Assembly (NCBI RefSeq): GCF_001421165.1
Contig: NZ_LMKB01000005.1
Span: forward strand, 126,287 to 190,286
Length of the DNA stretch: 64,000 bases
From: Frigoribacterium sp. Leaf8
Lineage (GTDB): Bacteria; Actinomycetota; Actinomycetes; Actinomycetales; Microbacteriaceae
Direction: 5' to 3'
Of this stretch, positions 42,664 through 51,466 are shown in pieces. The notes below the pieces were generated by a model. It was not told the DNA's origin. It was given only the letters and a program-made list of their open reading frames with translations, and did not search any database. The position numbers and the translations under genes are program-made. How positions within the stretch are numbered: position 1 is the first letter of the stretch; every line of letters begins with the position of its first letter.

Positions 42664-43511
42664 CGAACATCCGCTTCGCCCTCTCACGCAGATGGCTGGG
42701 CTACCTCGCCGTCGCCGTCGCGTTCGCGATCATCTGCGTGTTCCTCGCGCACTGGCAGTGGTCCCGACACGACGAGAAGCTCGCGGTCGTGCACCAGCTC
42801 GAGCAGACCTACGACGCCGACCCGGTCCCCCTCCACCAGGCCCTGCCCGAACTGTCGTCCTACGACGCGGCCCAGGAGTGGCAACCGGTCGAGATGACGG
42901 GGCGCTACCTCACCGACGACGAGTTGCTGGTCCGCAACCGTCCGCTCAACGGCCAACCCGGCTTCGAGGTCCTCGTCCCGTTCCGCACCACCCAGGGCGA
43001 CGTCTTCGTGGTGGACCGCGGTTGGGTACCCACCGGCAACGCCCAGGACTCCCCCGACGTCGTGCCCGCGCCTCCTCCGGGCGACGTCACCGTGGTCGCA
43101 CGCCTGAAGCCGGGCGAGCCGGCACTGGGCGACCGCACGGGCGTCCCCGGGACGAACCAGATCGCGACCATCCAACTCAGCGAGGTCGAATCGCGAGTCG
43201 GGCAGCCCGTCTACTCGAGCGCCTACGGTCTGGTCGTCAGCGAGAGCCCCGCGCCGGCCACGGCACCCGTGCCGTCCACGAAGCCCGAGATCGACACCGG
43301 TCTGAACCTGTCGTACTTCGTCCAGTGGCTCATGTTCGCGGTCGGTGCCTTCGGGTTCCTGTTCTACGTGTTCCGCCAGGAGTACCGCAACCAGAACGCG
43401 GACGACGACGAAGTCGTCGAACGCGAGGCAGAACGCCAGCGCCGTCGTGACGCCCGACCCCGCCACGACAACGACGTCGAGGACGAGATCCTGGACGGCG
43501 CTCACCGCTGA
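42660..43511 (+). CDS. SURF1 family cytochrome oxidase assembly protein
   Basis: A 283-residue membrane protein with helices at 12-33 (WLGYLAVAVAFAIICVFLAH) and at about 220-241 (LSYFVQWLMFAVGAFGFLFY). The part between faces outward and holds the SURF1 pattern: WQPVEMTGRYLTDDELLVRN, NGQPGFEVLVPFRT and VFVVDRGWVPTG. SURF1 aids haem A insertion into subunit I of cytochrome c oxidase. ctaA and ctaB are about 8-10 kb away in the same window. The 40-residue carboxyl tail is Arg/Asp/Glu-rich. GTG 42660 overlaps the preceding small gene by four bases. Confidence 0.9.
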   Translation: MTNIRFALSRRWLGYLAVAVAFAIICVFLAHWQWSRHDEKLAVVHQLEQTYDADPVPLHQALPELSSYDAAQEWQPVEMTGRYLTDDELLVRNRPLNGQPGFEVLVPFRTTQGDVFVVDRGWVPTGNAQDSPDVVPAPPPGDVTVVARLKPGEPALGDRTGVPGTNQIATIQLSEVESRVGQPVYSSAYGLVVSESPAPATAPVPSTKPEIDTGLNLSYFVQWLMFAVGAFGFLFYVFRQEYRNQNADDDEVVEREAERQRRRDARPRHDNDVEDEILDGAHR

Positions 43512-43569
43512 CCGGACCGCCGGCCGGGACCGGGTGGACCGGGGCCCCACGGCACCCAGGGCCGGGAGC

Positions 43570-43604
43570 CTGGGGCCTGGGGCCTGGGGCTTGGGGCTTG
43601 GGCC
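43570..43604. repeat. Heptanucleotide tandem repeat
   Basis: Five tandem units with a 7-bp period (CTGGGGC, drifting to TTGGGGC and ending TTGGGC) lie in the 103 bases between the convergent SURF1 and ABC-F genes. Confidence 0.8.
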
Positions 43605-43614
43605 GGTGCCCGGG

Positions 43615-45213
43615 TCAGGCGAGGTTGATCAGGTCGGAGTAGTCCGGGGTCCAGTGGTCCTCGGTGCCCTCGGGCATGATCAGCACTCGCTCGGGGTTCA
43701 GGGCCTCGACGGCACCCTCGTCGTGGCTCACCAGGACGACGGCCCCCTCGTAGTTGCTCAGGGCGTCGAGGATCTCGAGTCGGCTCGCGGGGTCGAGGTT
43801 GTTGGTGGGCTCGTCGAGCAGCAGGACGTTCGCCCCCGAGACGACGATCATGGCCAGCGCCAGTCGCGTCTTCTCGCCGCCGGACAGCACGCCGGCCGGC
43901 TTCGCCGAGTCGTCGCCCGTGAAGAGGAACGAGCCCAACACGCGTCGCGCCTCCATCTCGGTGATGTTCGGAGAGGAGGACACCATGTTCTCGAGGACGC
44001 TGCGCTTGACGTCGATCGTCTCGTGCTCCTGGGCGTAGTAGCCGACCCGCAACCCGTGGCCCGGTTCGAGCTGCCCGGTGTCGGGAGCGTCGACCCCGGC
44101 GAGGATGCGGAGCAGCGTCGTCTTGCCCGCACCGTTCAGGCCCAGGATGACGACCTTCGAGCCGCGGTCGATGGCGAGGTCCACGGCCGTGAAGATCTCG
44201 AGGGAACCGTAGCTCTTCGAGAGGTTCGAGGCCATCAGCGGCGTCTTGCCACACGCGACCGGCGTCGGGAAGCGCAGCTTCGCCACGCGGTCGACCGCGC
44301 GGACCTCGTCGAGGCCGGAGAGGAGCTTCTCGGCCCGTGCCACCATCTGGTGGGCCGCCGCGGCCTTGGACGCCTTGGCGCCGAACCGGGCCGCCTGCTT
44401 CTGCAGGGCCGAGGCCTGCTTCTCGGCGTTCGAGCGCTCTTTCTTGCGGCGCTCCTCGTCGGCGGCGCGCTGTCGCTGGTAGTTCCGCCAACCCATGTTG
44501 TAGACGTCGATCGCCTGTCGATTGGCGTCCAGGTAGAAGACGCGGTTGACGACCTCCTCGACGAGTTCGATGTCGTGGCTGATCACGATGACGCCGCCCT
44601 GGTAGGTCTTCAGGTACTCGCGCAGCCAGACGACCGAATCGGCGTCGAGGTGGTTCGTCGGCTCGTCGAGGATCATCGTGTCGGCCGCCGAGAAGAGGAT
44701 GCGGGCCAGCTCGATGCGCCGGCGCTGACCACCCGACAACGTCGACAGGGGCTGGTCGAGGATGCGGTCGGGCAGGCTGAGGTTGCTCGCGATGGACGCC
44801 GCCTCGGCCTCGGCCGCGTACCCGCCGAGCGCGTTGAACTGGTCGTCGAGGTCGCCGTAGCGCTTCATGGCGCGGGCGGCGACGGCGGGGTCGGGGTCGC
44901 CCATGGCCAGGGTCGCCTCCTGGATGCCGAGCAGCAACTGGCCGAGACCTCGGGCGTCGAGGATGCGCGTCCGGGCGAGGTCCTCGGGGTTGCCGCTGCG
45001 AGGGTCCTGCGGCAGGTAGCCGATCTCTCCGGAGCGCTCGATCTTGCCGCCCGTCGGGAGGGTCTCGCCGGCCAGCGTCTTGGTCATGGTCGTCTTGCCG
45101 GCGCCGTTGCGGCCGACGAGGCCGATCTTGTCGCCCCGGTCGACCCGGAACGAGACGTCGGCCATGAGGAGGCGCGCGCCGACGCGGATCTCGAGATCGT
45201 GCACGGAGAGCAC
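43615..45213 (-). CDS. ABC-F family ATP-binding protein
   Basis: A 532-residue protein with two ATPase domains and no membrane helix. The first has GRNGAGKTT and LSGGQRRR with MILDEPTNHLD. The second has GLNGAGKTT and LSGGEKTRL with LLLDEPTNNLD. The linker between (ERRKKERSNAEKQASALQKQ) is long, charged and helical. ABC-F proteins act on ribosomes, either adjusting translation or protecting against antibiotics; the short, housekeeping-type linker is closer to the EttA/Uup-like group. GTG 45213 gives MLSVHDLEIRVGARLL. An earlier in-frame start would extend into the promoter of bioY. The shared region holds a perfect 12-bp palindrome. Confidence 0.88.
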   Translation of the reverse strand: MLSVHDLEIRVGARLLMADVSFRVDRGDKIGLVGRNGAGKTTMTKTLAGETLPTGGKIERSGEIGYLPQDPRSGNPEDLARTRILDARGLGQLLLGIQEATLAMGDPDPAVAARAMKRYGDLDDQFNALGGYAAEAEAASIASNLSLPDRILDQPLSTLSGGQRRRIELARILFSAADTMILDEPTNHLDADSVVWLREYLKTYQGGVIVISHDIELVEEVVNRVFYLDANRQAIDVYNMGWRNYQRQRAADEERRKKERSNAEKQASALQKQAARFGAKASKAAAAHQMVARAEKLLSGLDEVRAVDRVAKLRFPTPVACGKTPLMASNLSKSYGSLEIFTAVDLAIDRGSKVVILGLNGAGKTTLLRILAGVDAPDTGQLEPGHGLRVGYYAQEHETIDVKRSVLENMVSSSPNITEMEARRVLGSFLFTGDDSAKPAGVLSGGEKTRLALAMIVVSGANVLLLDEPTNNLDPASRLEILDALSNYEGAVVLVSHDEGAVEALNPERVLIMPEGTEDHWTPDYSDLINLA

Positions 45214-45222
45214 AGCAGATGT

Positions 45223-45234
45223 CCAATCGATTGG
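45223..45234. promoter_or_regulatory. Perfect 12-bp palindrome between ABC-F and bioY
   Basis: CCAATCGATTGG lies 10 bases upstream of the ABC-F start and 128 bases before bioY. It could be an operator; it does not look like a known biotin-repressor site. Confidence 0.35.
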
Positions 45235-45272
45235 TGAGGAGTCCACAACGGGGCCCGGAAGGGGGCCGCCCA

Positions 45273-45278
45273 TAAGAT
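45273..45278 (+). promoter_or_regulatory. Candidate -10 for bioY
   Basis: TAAGAT lies 84 bases before the bioY ATG. A second TANNNT-like sequence, CATTCT, is close to the start, just before the AGGAG ribosome site. Confidence 0.35.
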
Positions 45279-45361
45279 GGGGACGTCGTGTGGAGAGGGT
45301 CGCAGCACTGCGCTGCCGACCAGCCGCTCGGCCGATCAACCTACCCATTCTAGGAGTCCCC

Positions 45362-45967
45362 ATGACGAACACTGCCGCATCGACCTCACGGCCGGTCCTC
45401 GCCGACCGTCTGGTGGCCCGGGGCGCCGCCGCCGACGTGGCCCTCGTCCTCGGTGGAGTCGCCGTCGTCTCGGCGCTCGCGCAGGTCCAGGTGCCGCTCT
45501 GGCCGGTGCCCGTCACGGGACAGACGCTCGGCGTCATGCTCGTCGGCGCCTCCCTCGGGGCCCGTCGAGGGGCGCTGTCGTTGGCCACCTACCTCGTGCT
45601 GGGAGTCGCCGGCCTGCCGATCTTCGCCGAGTTCTCGGGCGGTCCCCTCAGCGTCCTCAAGCCGAGCTTCGGCTTCGTCATCGGATTCGTCGTGGCGGCT
45701 GCCGTCATCGGCTGGCTCTCCGAGCGCGAATGGGACAAGAAATGGTGGCGTTCTGCCGCCGCGTTCTTCCTCGCGAGCCTGATCCCCTTCGCCGTGGGCC
45801 TCCCCTACCTGGCCGTCGTGCTCGGATCGCTGGGCCTGCCGAACGACCTGCCGAGCGTCCTCGCCGCCGGTCTGTACCCGTTCATCGTGGGCGGGATCGC
45901 CAAGTGGCTGATCGCGGCGGCGGCCCTGCCGCTCGCCTGGCGTGCGCTGAAGCGCATCGGCGACTAG
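45362..45967 (+). CDS. bioY: Biotin transporter BioY (ECF S component)
   Basis: A 201-residue membrane protein with about six helices. VQVPLWPVPVTGQTLGVMLVG is the diagnostic BioY motif for biotin binding, and LSLATYLVLGVAGLPIFA with FSGGP follows. No BioM/BioN (ECF ATPase and scaffold) genes lie beside it, so it works alone or shares a general ECF module. AGGAG is placed well before ATG 45362. A 26-bp hairpin ends the gene. It is divergent from the ABC-F gene. Confidence 0.93.
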   Translation: MTNTAASTSRPVLADRLVARGAAADVALVLGGVAVVSALAQVQVPLWPVPVTGQTLGVMLVGASLGARRGALSLATYLVLGVAGLPIFAEFSGGPLSVLKPSFGFVIGFVVAAAVIGWLSEREWDKKWWRSAAAFFLASLIPFAVGLPYLAVVLGSLGLPNDLPSVLAAGLYPFIVGGIAKWLIAAAALPLAWRALKRIGD

Positions 45968-46000
45968 CTGCCTCCCGCTCCCCCGGCGTGCCCGGCGAGG

Positions 46001-46057
46001 GACGCGACGACGAAGCCCCGCCCCTCTCGGAGGGGCGGGGCTTCGTCGTGTCGCGTC
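46001..46057. terminator. Long bidirectional terminator between bioY and the suf operon
   Basis: GACGCGA plus CGACGAAGCCCCGCCCCTC pairs perfectly with its complement, apart from one 2-base bulge (TG), around a TCG loop. The stem is about 26 bp. It can end both convergent transcripts. Confidence 0.82.
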
Positions 46058-46069
46058 GTCGGGCGACTC

Positions 46070-46402
46070 TCAGATGGAGAACCCGATGGCTCGCATCATG
46101 TCGCGTCCGTCGTCCGTGATGCGGTCGGGGCCCCACGGCGGCATCCACACCCAGTTGATGCGGAACGCGTCCACGACCCCGTCCAAGGCGTTCGCCGTGT
46201 CGCCCTCGATGACGTCCGTCAACGGGCAGCCTGCACTCGTGAGCGTCATGCTGATGATGAGGGCGTTCTCGTGCTCTTCGTCCATCGCCAGGTCGTAGAT
46301 GAGACCGAGGTCGACGATGTTGACGCCCAGCTCGGGGTCGACGACCTCTTTCAGGGCCTCGATGGTCTGGTCGAACTTCTCGGGGCTGAGTGCGACGGCC
46401 AT
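46070..46402 (-). CDS. sufT: Metal-sulfur cluster assembly factor (DUF59/SufT type)
   Basis: The 110-residue MIP18/PaaD-like protein (DUF59) is VVDPELGVNIVDLGLIYDL at about 20-38, then the conserved TLTSAGCPL with a Cys that is important in SufT, and WMPPWGPDRITDDGR near the end. SufT helps mature Fe-S proteins. It is the last gene of the sufB-sufD-Rieske-sufC set and begins two bases after sufC ends. The family name is firm; the gene name sufT follows from its position. Confidence 0.88.
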   Translation of the reverse strand: MAVALSPEKFDQTIEALKEVVDPELGVNIVDLGLIYDLAMDEEHENALIISMTLTSAGCPLTDVIEGDTANALDGVVDAFRINWVWMPPWGPDRITDDGRDMMRAIGFSI

Positions 46403-46404
46403 GG

Positions 46405-47190
46405 TCAGACCGCCGAGGTCGCGGCGGCCTCGGCGGCGGCTGCCGTCACGTACCGGTCGTAGCCCTCGTTCTCGAGACGGTCGGCCAGCTCGGGGCCGCC
46501 CTCGTCGGCGACGTGGCCGTCGACGAAGACGTGGACGAAGTCGGGCTTGATGTAGCGGAGGATGCGCGTGTAGTGCGTGATGAGCAACAGACCGAGGCCG
46601 GTGTTGGCCTTCGCGCGGTTGACACCCTCGGACACGATCTTGAGGGCGTCGACGTCCAGACCGGAGTCGGTCTCGTCGAGGACGGCGAACTTCGGCTTCA
46701 AGAGTTCGAGTTGCATGATCTCGTGGCGCTTCTTCTCGCCACCCGAGAAGCCCTCGTTGACGTTGCGCTCGGCGAAGGCCGAGTCCATCTTGAGGGCGGT
46801 CATCGACTCGCGGAGGTCCTTGATCCAGCCGCGGATCGCGGGGGCCTCGCCGTCCAGGGCCGTCTTGGCCGTCCGGAGGAAGTTCGAGACCGTGACGCCG
46901 GGGATCTCGACGGGGTACTGCATGGCGAGGAAGAGGCCCGCCTTGGCACGCTCGTCGACGCTCATCTCGAGCACCTCGCGACCGTCGAGCAGGATCGATC
47001 CGCCGTCGACGTTGTAGCGGGGGTGGCCGGCGATCGTGTAGGCGAGCGTCGACTTGCCCGAGCCGTTGGGGCCCATGACGGCGTGGATCTCGCCCTCGTT
47101 GATGGTGAGGTCGACGCCCTTGAGGATGGGCTTGGGGCCGGCGTCGGTGTCGATGCTGACCTTGAGGTCACGGATCTCGAGAGTGGACAT
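46405..47190 (-). CDS. sufC: Fe-S cluster assembly ATPase SufC
   Basis: A 261-residue ABC-type ATPase, partner of SufB and SufD. GPNGSGKST is Walker A, FSGGEKKRHEIMQLELLKP is the SufC signature, and AVLDETDSGLDVDALK is Walker B with the D-loop; GLLLITHYTRIL holds the switch His. These exact stretches identify SufC. The SufBC2D complex builds Fe-S clusters on SufB/SufD using ATP. The start is ATG 47190, 13 bases after the Rieske protein stop. The tail is Ala-rich. Confidence 0.96.
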   Translation of the reverse strand: MSTLEIRDLKVSIDTDAGPKPILKGVDLTINEGEIHAVMGPNGSGKSTLAYTIAGHPRYNVDGGSILLDGREVLEMSVDERAKAGLFLAMQYPVEIPGVTVSNFLRTAKTALDGEAPAIRGWIKDLRESMTALKMDSAFAERNVNEGFSGGEKKRHEIMQLELLKPKFAVLDETDSGLDVDALKIVSEGVNRAKANTGLGLLLITHYTRILRYIKPDFVHVFVDGHVADEGGPELADRLENEGYDRYVTAAAAEAAATSAV

Positions 47191-47203
47191 GCGTTCTGTT
47201 CCT

Positions 47204-47536
47204 TTACTGTGCGGCGTCGGTGGAGGTCGAGGTGGTGTCGACGTACACCTCGCCGTCGATGACGGAGACCGAGAAGACCGGTACGGGTTCGTAGGCGGGC
47301 AGCGTGAGCGGCTTGCCGGTGGTGAGCTCGAATTTCGAGCCGTGGGCCCAGCATTCGAGGGTGTCGTCCTCGACGAAGCCCTCGGAGAGCGAGATGTCGC
47401 CGTGGGTGCAGGTGTCGCCGATGGCGTGGATCGTGCCGGCGCTGTCCTTCACGACGGCGATCGCGACGCCGTCGACGACGACGCGATGGGCCTGGGAGGG
47501 GCTGACGTCGTCGACGCCGCAGACCTTCGTCGCCAT
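47204..47536 (-). CDS. Rieske-type [2Fe-2S] ferredoxin
   Basis: A 110-residue Rieske domain. C43-x-H45 (DTCTHGDISL) and C62-x2-H65 (ECWAHGSKFE) are the four cluster ligands, and PLTLPAYEPVPVF is the usual late motif. It resembles the ferredoxin subunit of non-haem iron oxygenases (NirD/BphF-like). It lies inside the suf cluster, sharing ATGA with sufD and 13 bases before sufC. It may donate electrons or serve as a client of the cluster machinery; no oxygenase gene is nearby. Confidence 0.92.
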   Translation of the reverse strand: MATKVCGVDDVSPSQAHRVVVDGVAIAVVKDSAGTIHAIGDTCTHGDISLSEGFVEDDTLECWAHGSKFELTTGKPLTLPAYEPVPVFSVSVIDGEVYVDTTSTSTDAAQ

Positions 47537-48762
47537 CAGGCGATCGTCTCGGTCGAGGTCGCCTCGCCCGCGGCCAGTTCGACCTCGATGGCGTCCACGA
47601 GGCGGGCCTGCAGGTCGGCGTCCCCGATCTTCTGGATGACCTCGACGAGGAATCCGAGGACGACGAGGCGACGCGCCTCGTGCTCGGAGATGCCGCGCGA
47701 CTGGAGGTAGAAGAGGTGCTCGTCGTCGAAGCGACCCGTCGCGCTGGCGTGACCGGCGCCTTCGATGTCGCCGGTCTCGATCTCGAGGTTCGGGATCGAG
47801 TCGGCGCGCGTGCCCTCGCTCAGCACCAGGTTGCGGTTCTGCTCGTAGCTGTCGGTGCCTGGTGCCGTCCGACCGATCAGGACGTCGCCGATCCACACCG
47901 TGCGGGCACCGGCACCCTGCAGGGCGCCCTTGTAGTTCACCCGGCTCCGCGTCTTGGGGGCGTCGTGGTTCACGTACACCTGCTGTTCGAGGTGCTGACC
48001 GGCGTCCGCGAAGTACACGCCGTAGAGCTCGGCGTCCGCGCCCTGCTCGGCCAGGTGGGCCGACGGGTTGACCCGGACGACCGAGCCACCCAGGCTGACG
48101 ACGAAGTGCTTCAGCTGGGCGTCGCGCCCGATCCGGGCGTGGTGGCTCGCGACGTGCACGGCGTCGTCGTCCCACTCCTGGAGCGTGACGACGGTGAGGT
48201 GCGCGCCCTCGTCCACGACGATCTCGACGTTCTCGACCAGCTGGGCCGATCCGGTGTTGCGGAGGACGACCATGGACTGGCTGTTGGCCTTGGCGTGGAT
48301 CAGCGTGTGACCCGCCCGTGGTTCACGGTCGAGGCCCGAGCGGCCGATGGTGATGGCCGACGGTTCGTCGCCGTCGAGGGTCACGACGAGCACCTTCTCG
48401 ACGCTCGACCACGCGTTGGCGGCGGCCTTGTCCTCGGGAGTGCCCGCCGTGCCGACACGGGAGTCGGACCGGTCGACCCATTCGACGGTCGCGCCGGGCG
48501 TCTCGCGGGCCAGGTAGGCGTAAGGCGAGCCGTCGAGGTCTCCGTCGATCAACGGACGGAGGCGCGACACCGGACTGAGCTTCCAGTCCACCTCGCGACC
48601 GGTCACGTCGGGGAACGCCGTGGGGTCGACCGAGGTGAACCGCTCGGAACGCGTCTGGACGGGCACGAGGCCCCAGCCGCCGTCACTGTGGGCACCCGCG
48701 CCGTGCTGGACGCCCGGCGTGGTGGTGGACTCTGGTGTGGTGGTGGGTGCTGCGGCGGACAT
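47536..48762 (-). CDS. sufD: Fe-S cluster assembly protein SufD
   Basis: A 408-residue SufBD-family protein (right-handed beta-helix). RSRVNYKGALQGAGARTVWI and HASATGRFDDEHLFYLQSRG are the diagnostic end motifs. ISEHEARRLVVLGFLVEVI closes the fold with the helical end. It binds SufB and SufC in the SufBC2D scaffold; the His of GAGHASATG is in the position typical of SufD. Amino residues are less conserved, as is usual. Its ATG at 48762 abuts the SufB stop, and its own stop overlaps the Rieske start. Confidence 0.95.
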   Translation of the reverse strand: MSAAAPTTTPESTTTPGVQHGAGAHSDGGWGLVPVQTRSERFTSVDPTAFPDVTGREVDWKLSPVSRLRPLIDGDLDGSPYAYLARETPGATVEWVDRSDSRVGTAGTPEDKAAANAWSSVEKVLVVTLDGDEPSAITIGRSGLDREPRAGHTLIHAKANSQSMVVLRNTGSAQLVENVEIVVDEGAHLTVVTLQEWDDDAVHVASHHARIGRDAQLKHFVVSLGGSVVRVNPSAHLAEQGADAELYGVYFADAGQHLEQQVYVNHDAPKTRSRVNYKGALQGAGARTVWIGDVLIGRTAPGTDSYEQNRNLVLSEGTRADSIPNLEIETGDIEGAGHASATGRFDDEHLFYLQSRGISEHEARRLVVLGFLVEVIQKIGDADLQARLVDAIEVELAAGEATSTETIA

Positions 48763-50181
48763 CTAGCCGACTGATCCTTCCATGCTCATCTCGATGAGCT
48801 TGTTGAGTTCGAGCGCGTACTCCATCGGGAGTTCGCGGGCGATGGGCTCGATGAAGCCACGGACGATCATGGCCATGGCCTCGTCTTCGGCCATGCCGCG
48901 TGACATGAGGTAGAAGAGCTGCTCTTCGCTGACCCGCGACACCGTCGCCTCGTGACCGAGCTGGACGTCGTCGACGCGGATGTCGATCGCGGGGTAGGTG
49001 TCGGAACGAGAGATCGTGTCGACGAGCAGGGCGTCACAGCGGACCGTGTTGGCCGCGTGGTGGGCGGCCTCGTCGACTCTCACCTCGCCACGGTAACCCG
49101 CGCGACCGCCGCCTCGCGCGATCGACTTCGACACGATGGACGACGTCGTGTAAGGCGCCATGTGGATCATCTTCGCGCCGGCGTCCTGGTGCTGACCGGG
49201 GCCCGCGAAGGCCACGGACAGGGTCTCGCCCTTGGCGTGCTCACCGACCAGGTAGATGGACGGGTACTTCATCGTCACCTTCGAGCCGATGTTGCCGTCG
49301 ATCCACTCCATGGTGGCGCCCTCGTGCGCGATCGCCCGCTTGGTGACCAGGTTGTACACGTTGTTCGACCAGTTCTGGATCGTCGTGTACCGCACTCGGG
49401 CGTTCTTCTTCACGATGATCTCGACCACGGCCGAGTGCAGGGAGTCCGATTTGTAGATCGGGGCCGTGCAGCCCTCGATGTAGTGGACGTAGCTGCCCTC
49501 GTCGGCGATGATCAGCGTCCGCTCGAACTGACCCATGTTCTCGGTGTTGATGCGGAAGTACGCCTGGAGCGGGATCTCGACGTGGACGCCCTTGGGCACG
49601 TACACGAACGAGCCGCCCGACCACACGGCGGTGTTCAGTGCGGCGAACTTGTTGTCGCCGGCCGGGATGACCGTGCCGAAGTACTCCTGGAAGAGTTCGG
49701 GGTGCTCGCGCAACGCGGTGTCGGTGTCCATGAAGATGACACCCTGCTGCTCGAGGTCCTCGCGGATCTGGTGGTAGACCACCTCGGACTCGTACTGGGC
49801 GGCGACGCCGGCGACGAGGCGGTTGCGCTCGGCCTCGGGGATGCCGAGCTTCTCGTAGGTGTTCTTGATGTCGTCCGGCAGCTCGTCCCAGGTCGTCGCC
49901 TGCTTCTCGGTCGACCGGACGAAGTACTTGATGTTGTCGAAGTCGATGCCCGACAGGTCGGCACCCCACGTCGGCATGGGCTTGCGTTCGAACAGCGTCA
50001 GGCCCTTGAGCCTGTTCTTGAGCATCCACTCGGGTTCGCTCTTCAAGTTCGAGATGTCGGTGACGACCTCGGGTGACACCCCTCGGCGCGCCGAGGCGCC
50101 CGCGGTGTCGGAGTCGGACCAGCCGAACTCGTACTGCCCCAGGCTCTCGAGCTCGGGTCGATCGATCAACACGTCTGACAT
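48763..50181 (-). CDS. sufB: Fe-S cluster assembly protein SufB
   Basis: A 472-residue Suf[55 protein letters not shown] with YIEGCTAP, and [13 protein letters not shown] are classic SufB stretches; the Cys of RCDAL matches the conserved cluster Cys. Its core binds the nascent cluster with SufC and SufD. ATG 50181 has AGAGG before it. The gene heads the suf set and is divergent from ctaA, with 299 bases between the starts. I see no SufR regulator or cysteine desulfurase gene in this window. Confidence 0.97.
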   Translation of the reverse strand: MSDVLIDRPELESLGQYEFGWSDSDTAGASARRGVSPEVVTDISNLKSEPEWMLKNRLKGLTLFERKPMPTWGADLSGIDFDNIKYFVRSTEKQATTWDELPDDIKNTYEKLGIPEAERNRLVAGVAAQYESEVVYHQIREDLEQQGVIFMDTDTALREHPELFQEYFGTVIPAGDNKFAALNTAVWSGGSFVYVPKGVHVEIPLQAYFRINTENMGQFERTLIIADEGSYVHYIEGCTAPIYKSDSLHSAVVEIIVKKNARVRYTTIQNWSNNVYNLVTKRAIAHEGATMEWIDGNIGSKVTMKYPSIYLVGEHAKGETLSVAFAGPGQHQDAGAKMIHMAPYTTSSIVSKSIARGGGRAGYRGEVRVDEAAHHAANTVRCDALLVDTISRSDTYPAIDIRVDDVQLGHEATVSRVSEEQLFYLMSRGMAEDEAMAMIVRGFIEPIARELPMEYALELNKLIEMSMEGSVG

Positions 50182-50480
50182 GACTACCTCTTTCTCTGCC
50201 GGACCGAACACGGGTCGGCCGAACGGCATTCCCCGGGTGGTGGAGCGGCCCAGCTGCTCGCCCTGCGAGTCGAACACGTCGGCTGTCGCCGCTCCGTCCG
50301 TCGACGCTCGACATGATCGAGACGTCAGGTGGCGTTGCTTAGACTGTTGATGAAGGCCGCGTCCCGCTTCTGCGGATCTCACGTCCTTCGGATGTCTCCG
50401 TCGACACCCTGCCGGGTCGTGTTCCTGAACCCGTTGATTCTACAGGGCCGACCGCCGAAAGTGACGAAAGGCAGCAAGTC
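50182..50480. promoter_or_regulatory. Divergent sufB/ctaA intergenic region
   Basis: No gene is seen in these 299 bases. Candidate -10 elements include TAGACT (50340-50345) for ctaA and TCTAAG on the reverse strand in the same place for sufB. I find no clear Fur or IscR/SufR palindrome. Confidence 0.4.
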
Positions 50481-51449
50481 GTGAGCAACGCACAGGTGGG
50501 CGCCACCGGAGTCCTGACCCGAGCCTGGTCGTGGCTCCCCACGACCGTCGATCGCCGGGTCCGTTTCGTCGCGTGGGCGTCGTTCGTCTGCCAGGTGCTG
50601 CTGATCGGCACGGGAGGTGCCGTGCGGCTCACGGGATCGGGGCTCGGCTGCCCCACCTGGCCACGCTGCACCGCCGACTCCTTCGTCAGCACGCCCGAGA
50701 TGGGCATCCACGGGGTCATCGAGTTCGGCAACCGCCTCCTGACCTTCGTGCTCACGCTCGTCGTCATCCTCGCCTTCCTCTTCGTGCTGCGGATGCGGAA
50801 GGTCCGCCGCGACTTCTTCTGGCTCACCCTCGTCCAGGGCCTGAGCATCCCCTTCCAGGCCGTGCTCGGGGGGATCACCGTCCTCACCGGTCTGAACCCG
50901 TACATCGTCGGGGCACACTTCGTCGTCTCGATCGCCCTCGTCGCCCTCACCACCACCCTGCTCTGGCGCGTGTACCGCGGGCCCCGTGGGCACCACGCCG
51001 CCACTCCGCGTGGTCATGCGCGACTCGTCCACGTGACGGCCGCCGTGGTCGGCGTGACCGTGATCGTCGGCGTCCTGACGACCGGCTCCGGCCCCCACGC
51101 CGGCGATGCGGCGACCCCCCGCAACGGCCTCGACCCGGCGATCATGGACCACGTCCACAGCTGGCCGGCCTACGCGACCCTCGCTCTCACCCTGGCGGTC
51201 CTCGCCTGGACCCTCCAGGCGGGCCTCCCCCGTCGGTTCCCCGTGGCCCTGCTGGGCGTCGAACTCGTCCAGATCGCCGTCGGCATCACCCAGGCGCGCT
51301 CCGGACTGCCGCCCCTGCTCGTGGGGAGTCACATGGTCCTGGCCGCGCTGCTGGTGGCCGCGACGACCGCCGTGGTGCTGTCGCTGCGCAACGACCAGGC
51401 TCCCGACGAGGTCGAGCCGATCGTCGAGGCGGCCGCCGCCCGCGTCTGA
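50481..51449 (+). CDS. ctaA: Haem A synthase (COX15/CtaA)
   Basis: A 322-residue integral membrane protein with about eight helices. GGAVRLTGSGLGCPTWPRCT is the conserved CtaA start with two Cys, IEFGNRLLTFVL holds one haem-ligand His neighbourhood, and MDHVHSWPAYATL and VGSHMVLAAL hold further His. It oxidises the haem O methyl group to haem A, the cofactor of aa3-type oxidase. GTG 50481 has AAAGG at about 11 bases before it. The next gene on this strand is tkt; ctaB, which supplies haem O, is nearby on the other strand. Confidence 0.94.
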   Translation: MSNAQVGATGVLTRAWSWLPTTVDRRVRFVAWASFVCQVLLIGTGGAVRLTGSGLGCPTWPRCTADSFVSTPEMGIHGVIEFGNRLLTFVLTLVVILAFLFVLRMRKVRRDFFWLTLVQGLSIPFQAVLGGITVLTGLNPYIVGAHFVVSIALVALTTTLLWRVYRGPRGHHAATPRGHARLVHVTAAVVGVTVIVGVLTTGSGPHAGDAATPRNGLDPAIMDHVHSWPAYATLALTLAVLAWTLQAGLPRRFPVALLGVELVQIAVGITQARSGLPPLLVGSHMVLAALLVAATTAVVLSLRNDQAPDEVEPIVEAAAARV

Positions 51450-51466
51450 CCCGGGCGACGGGGGGT

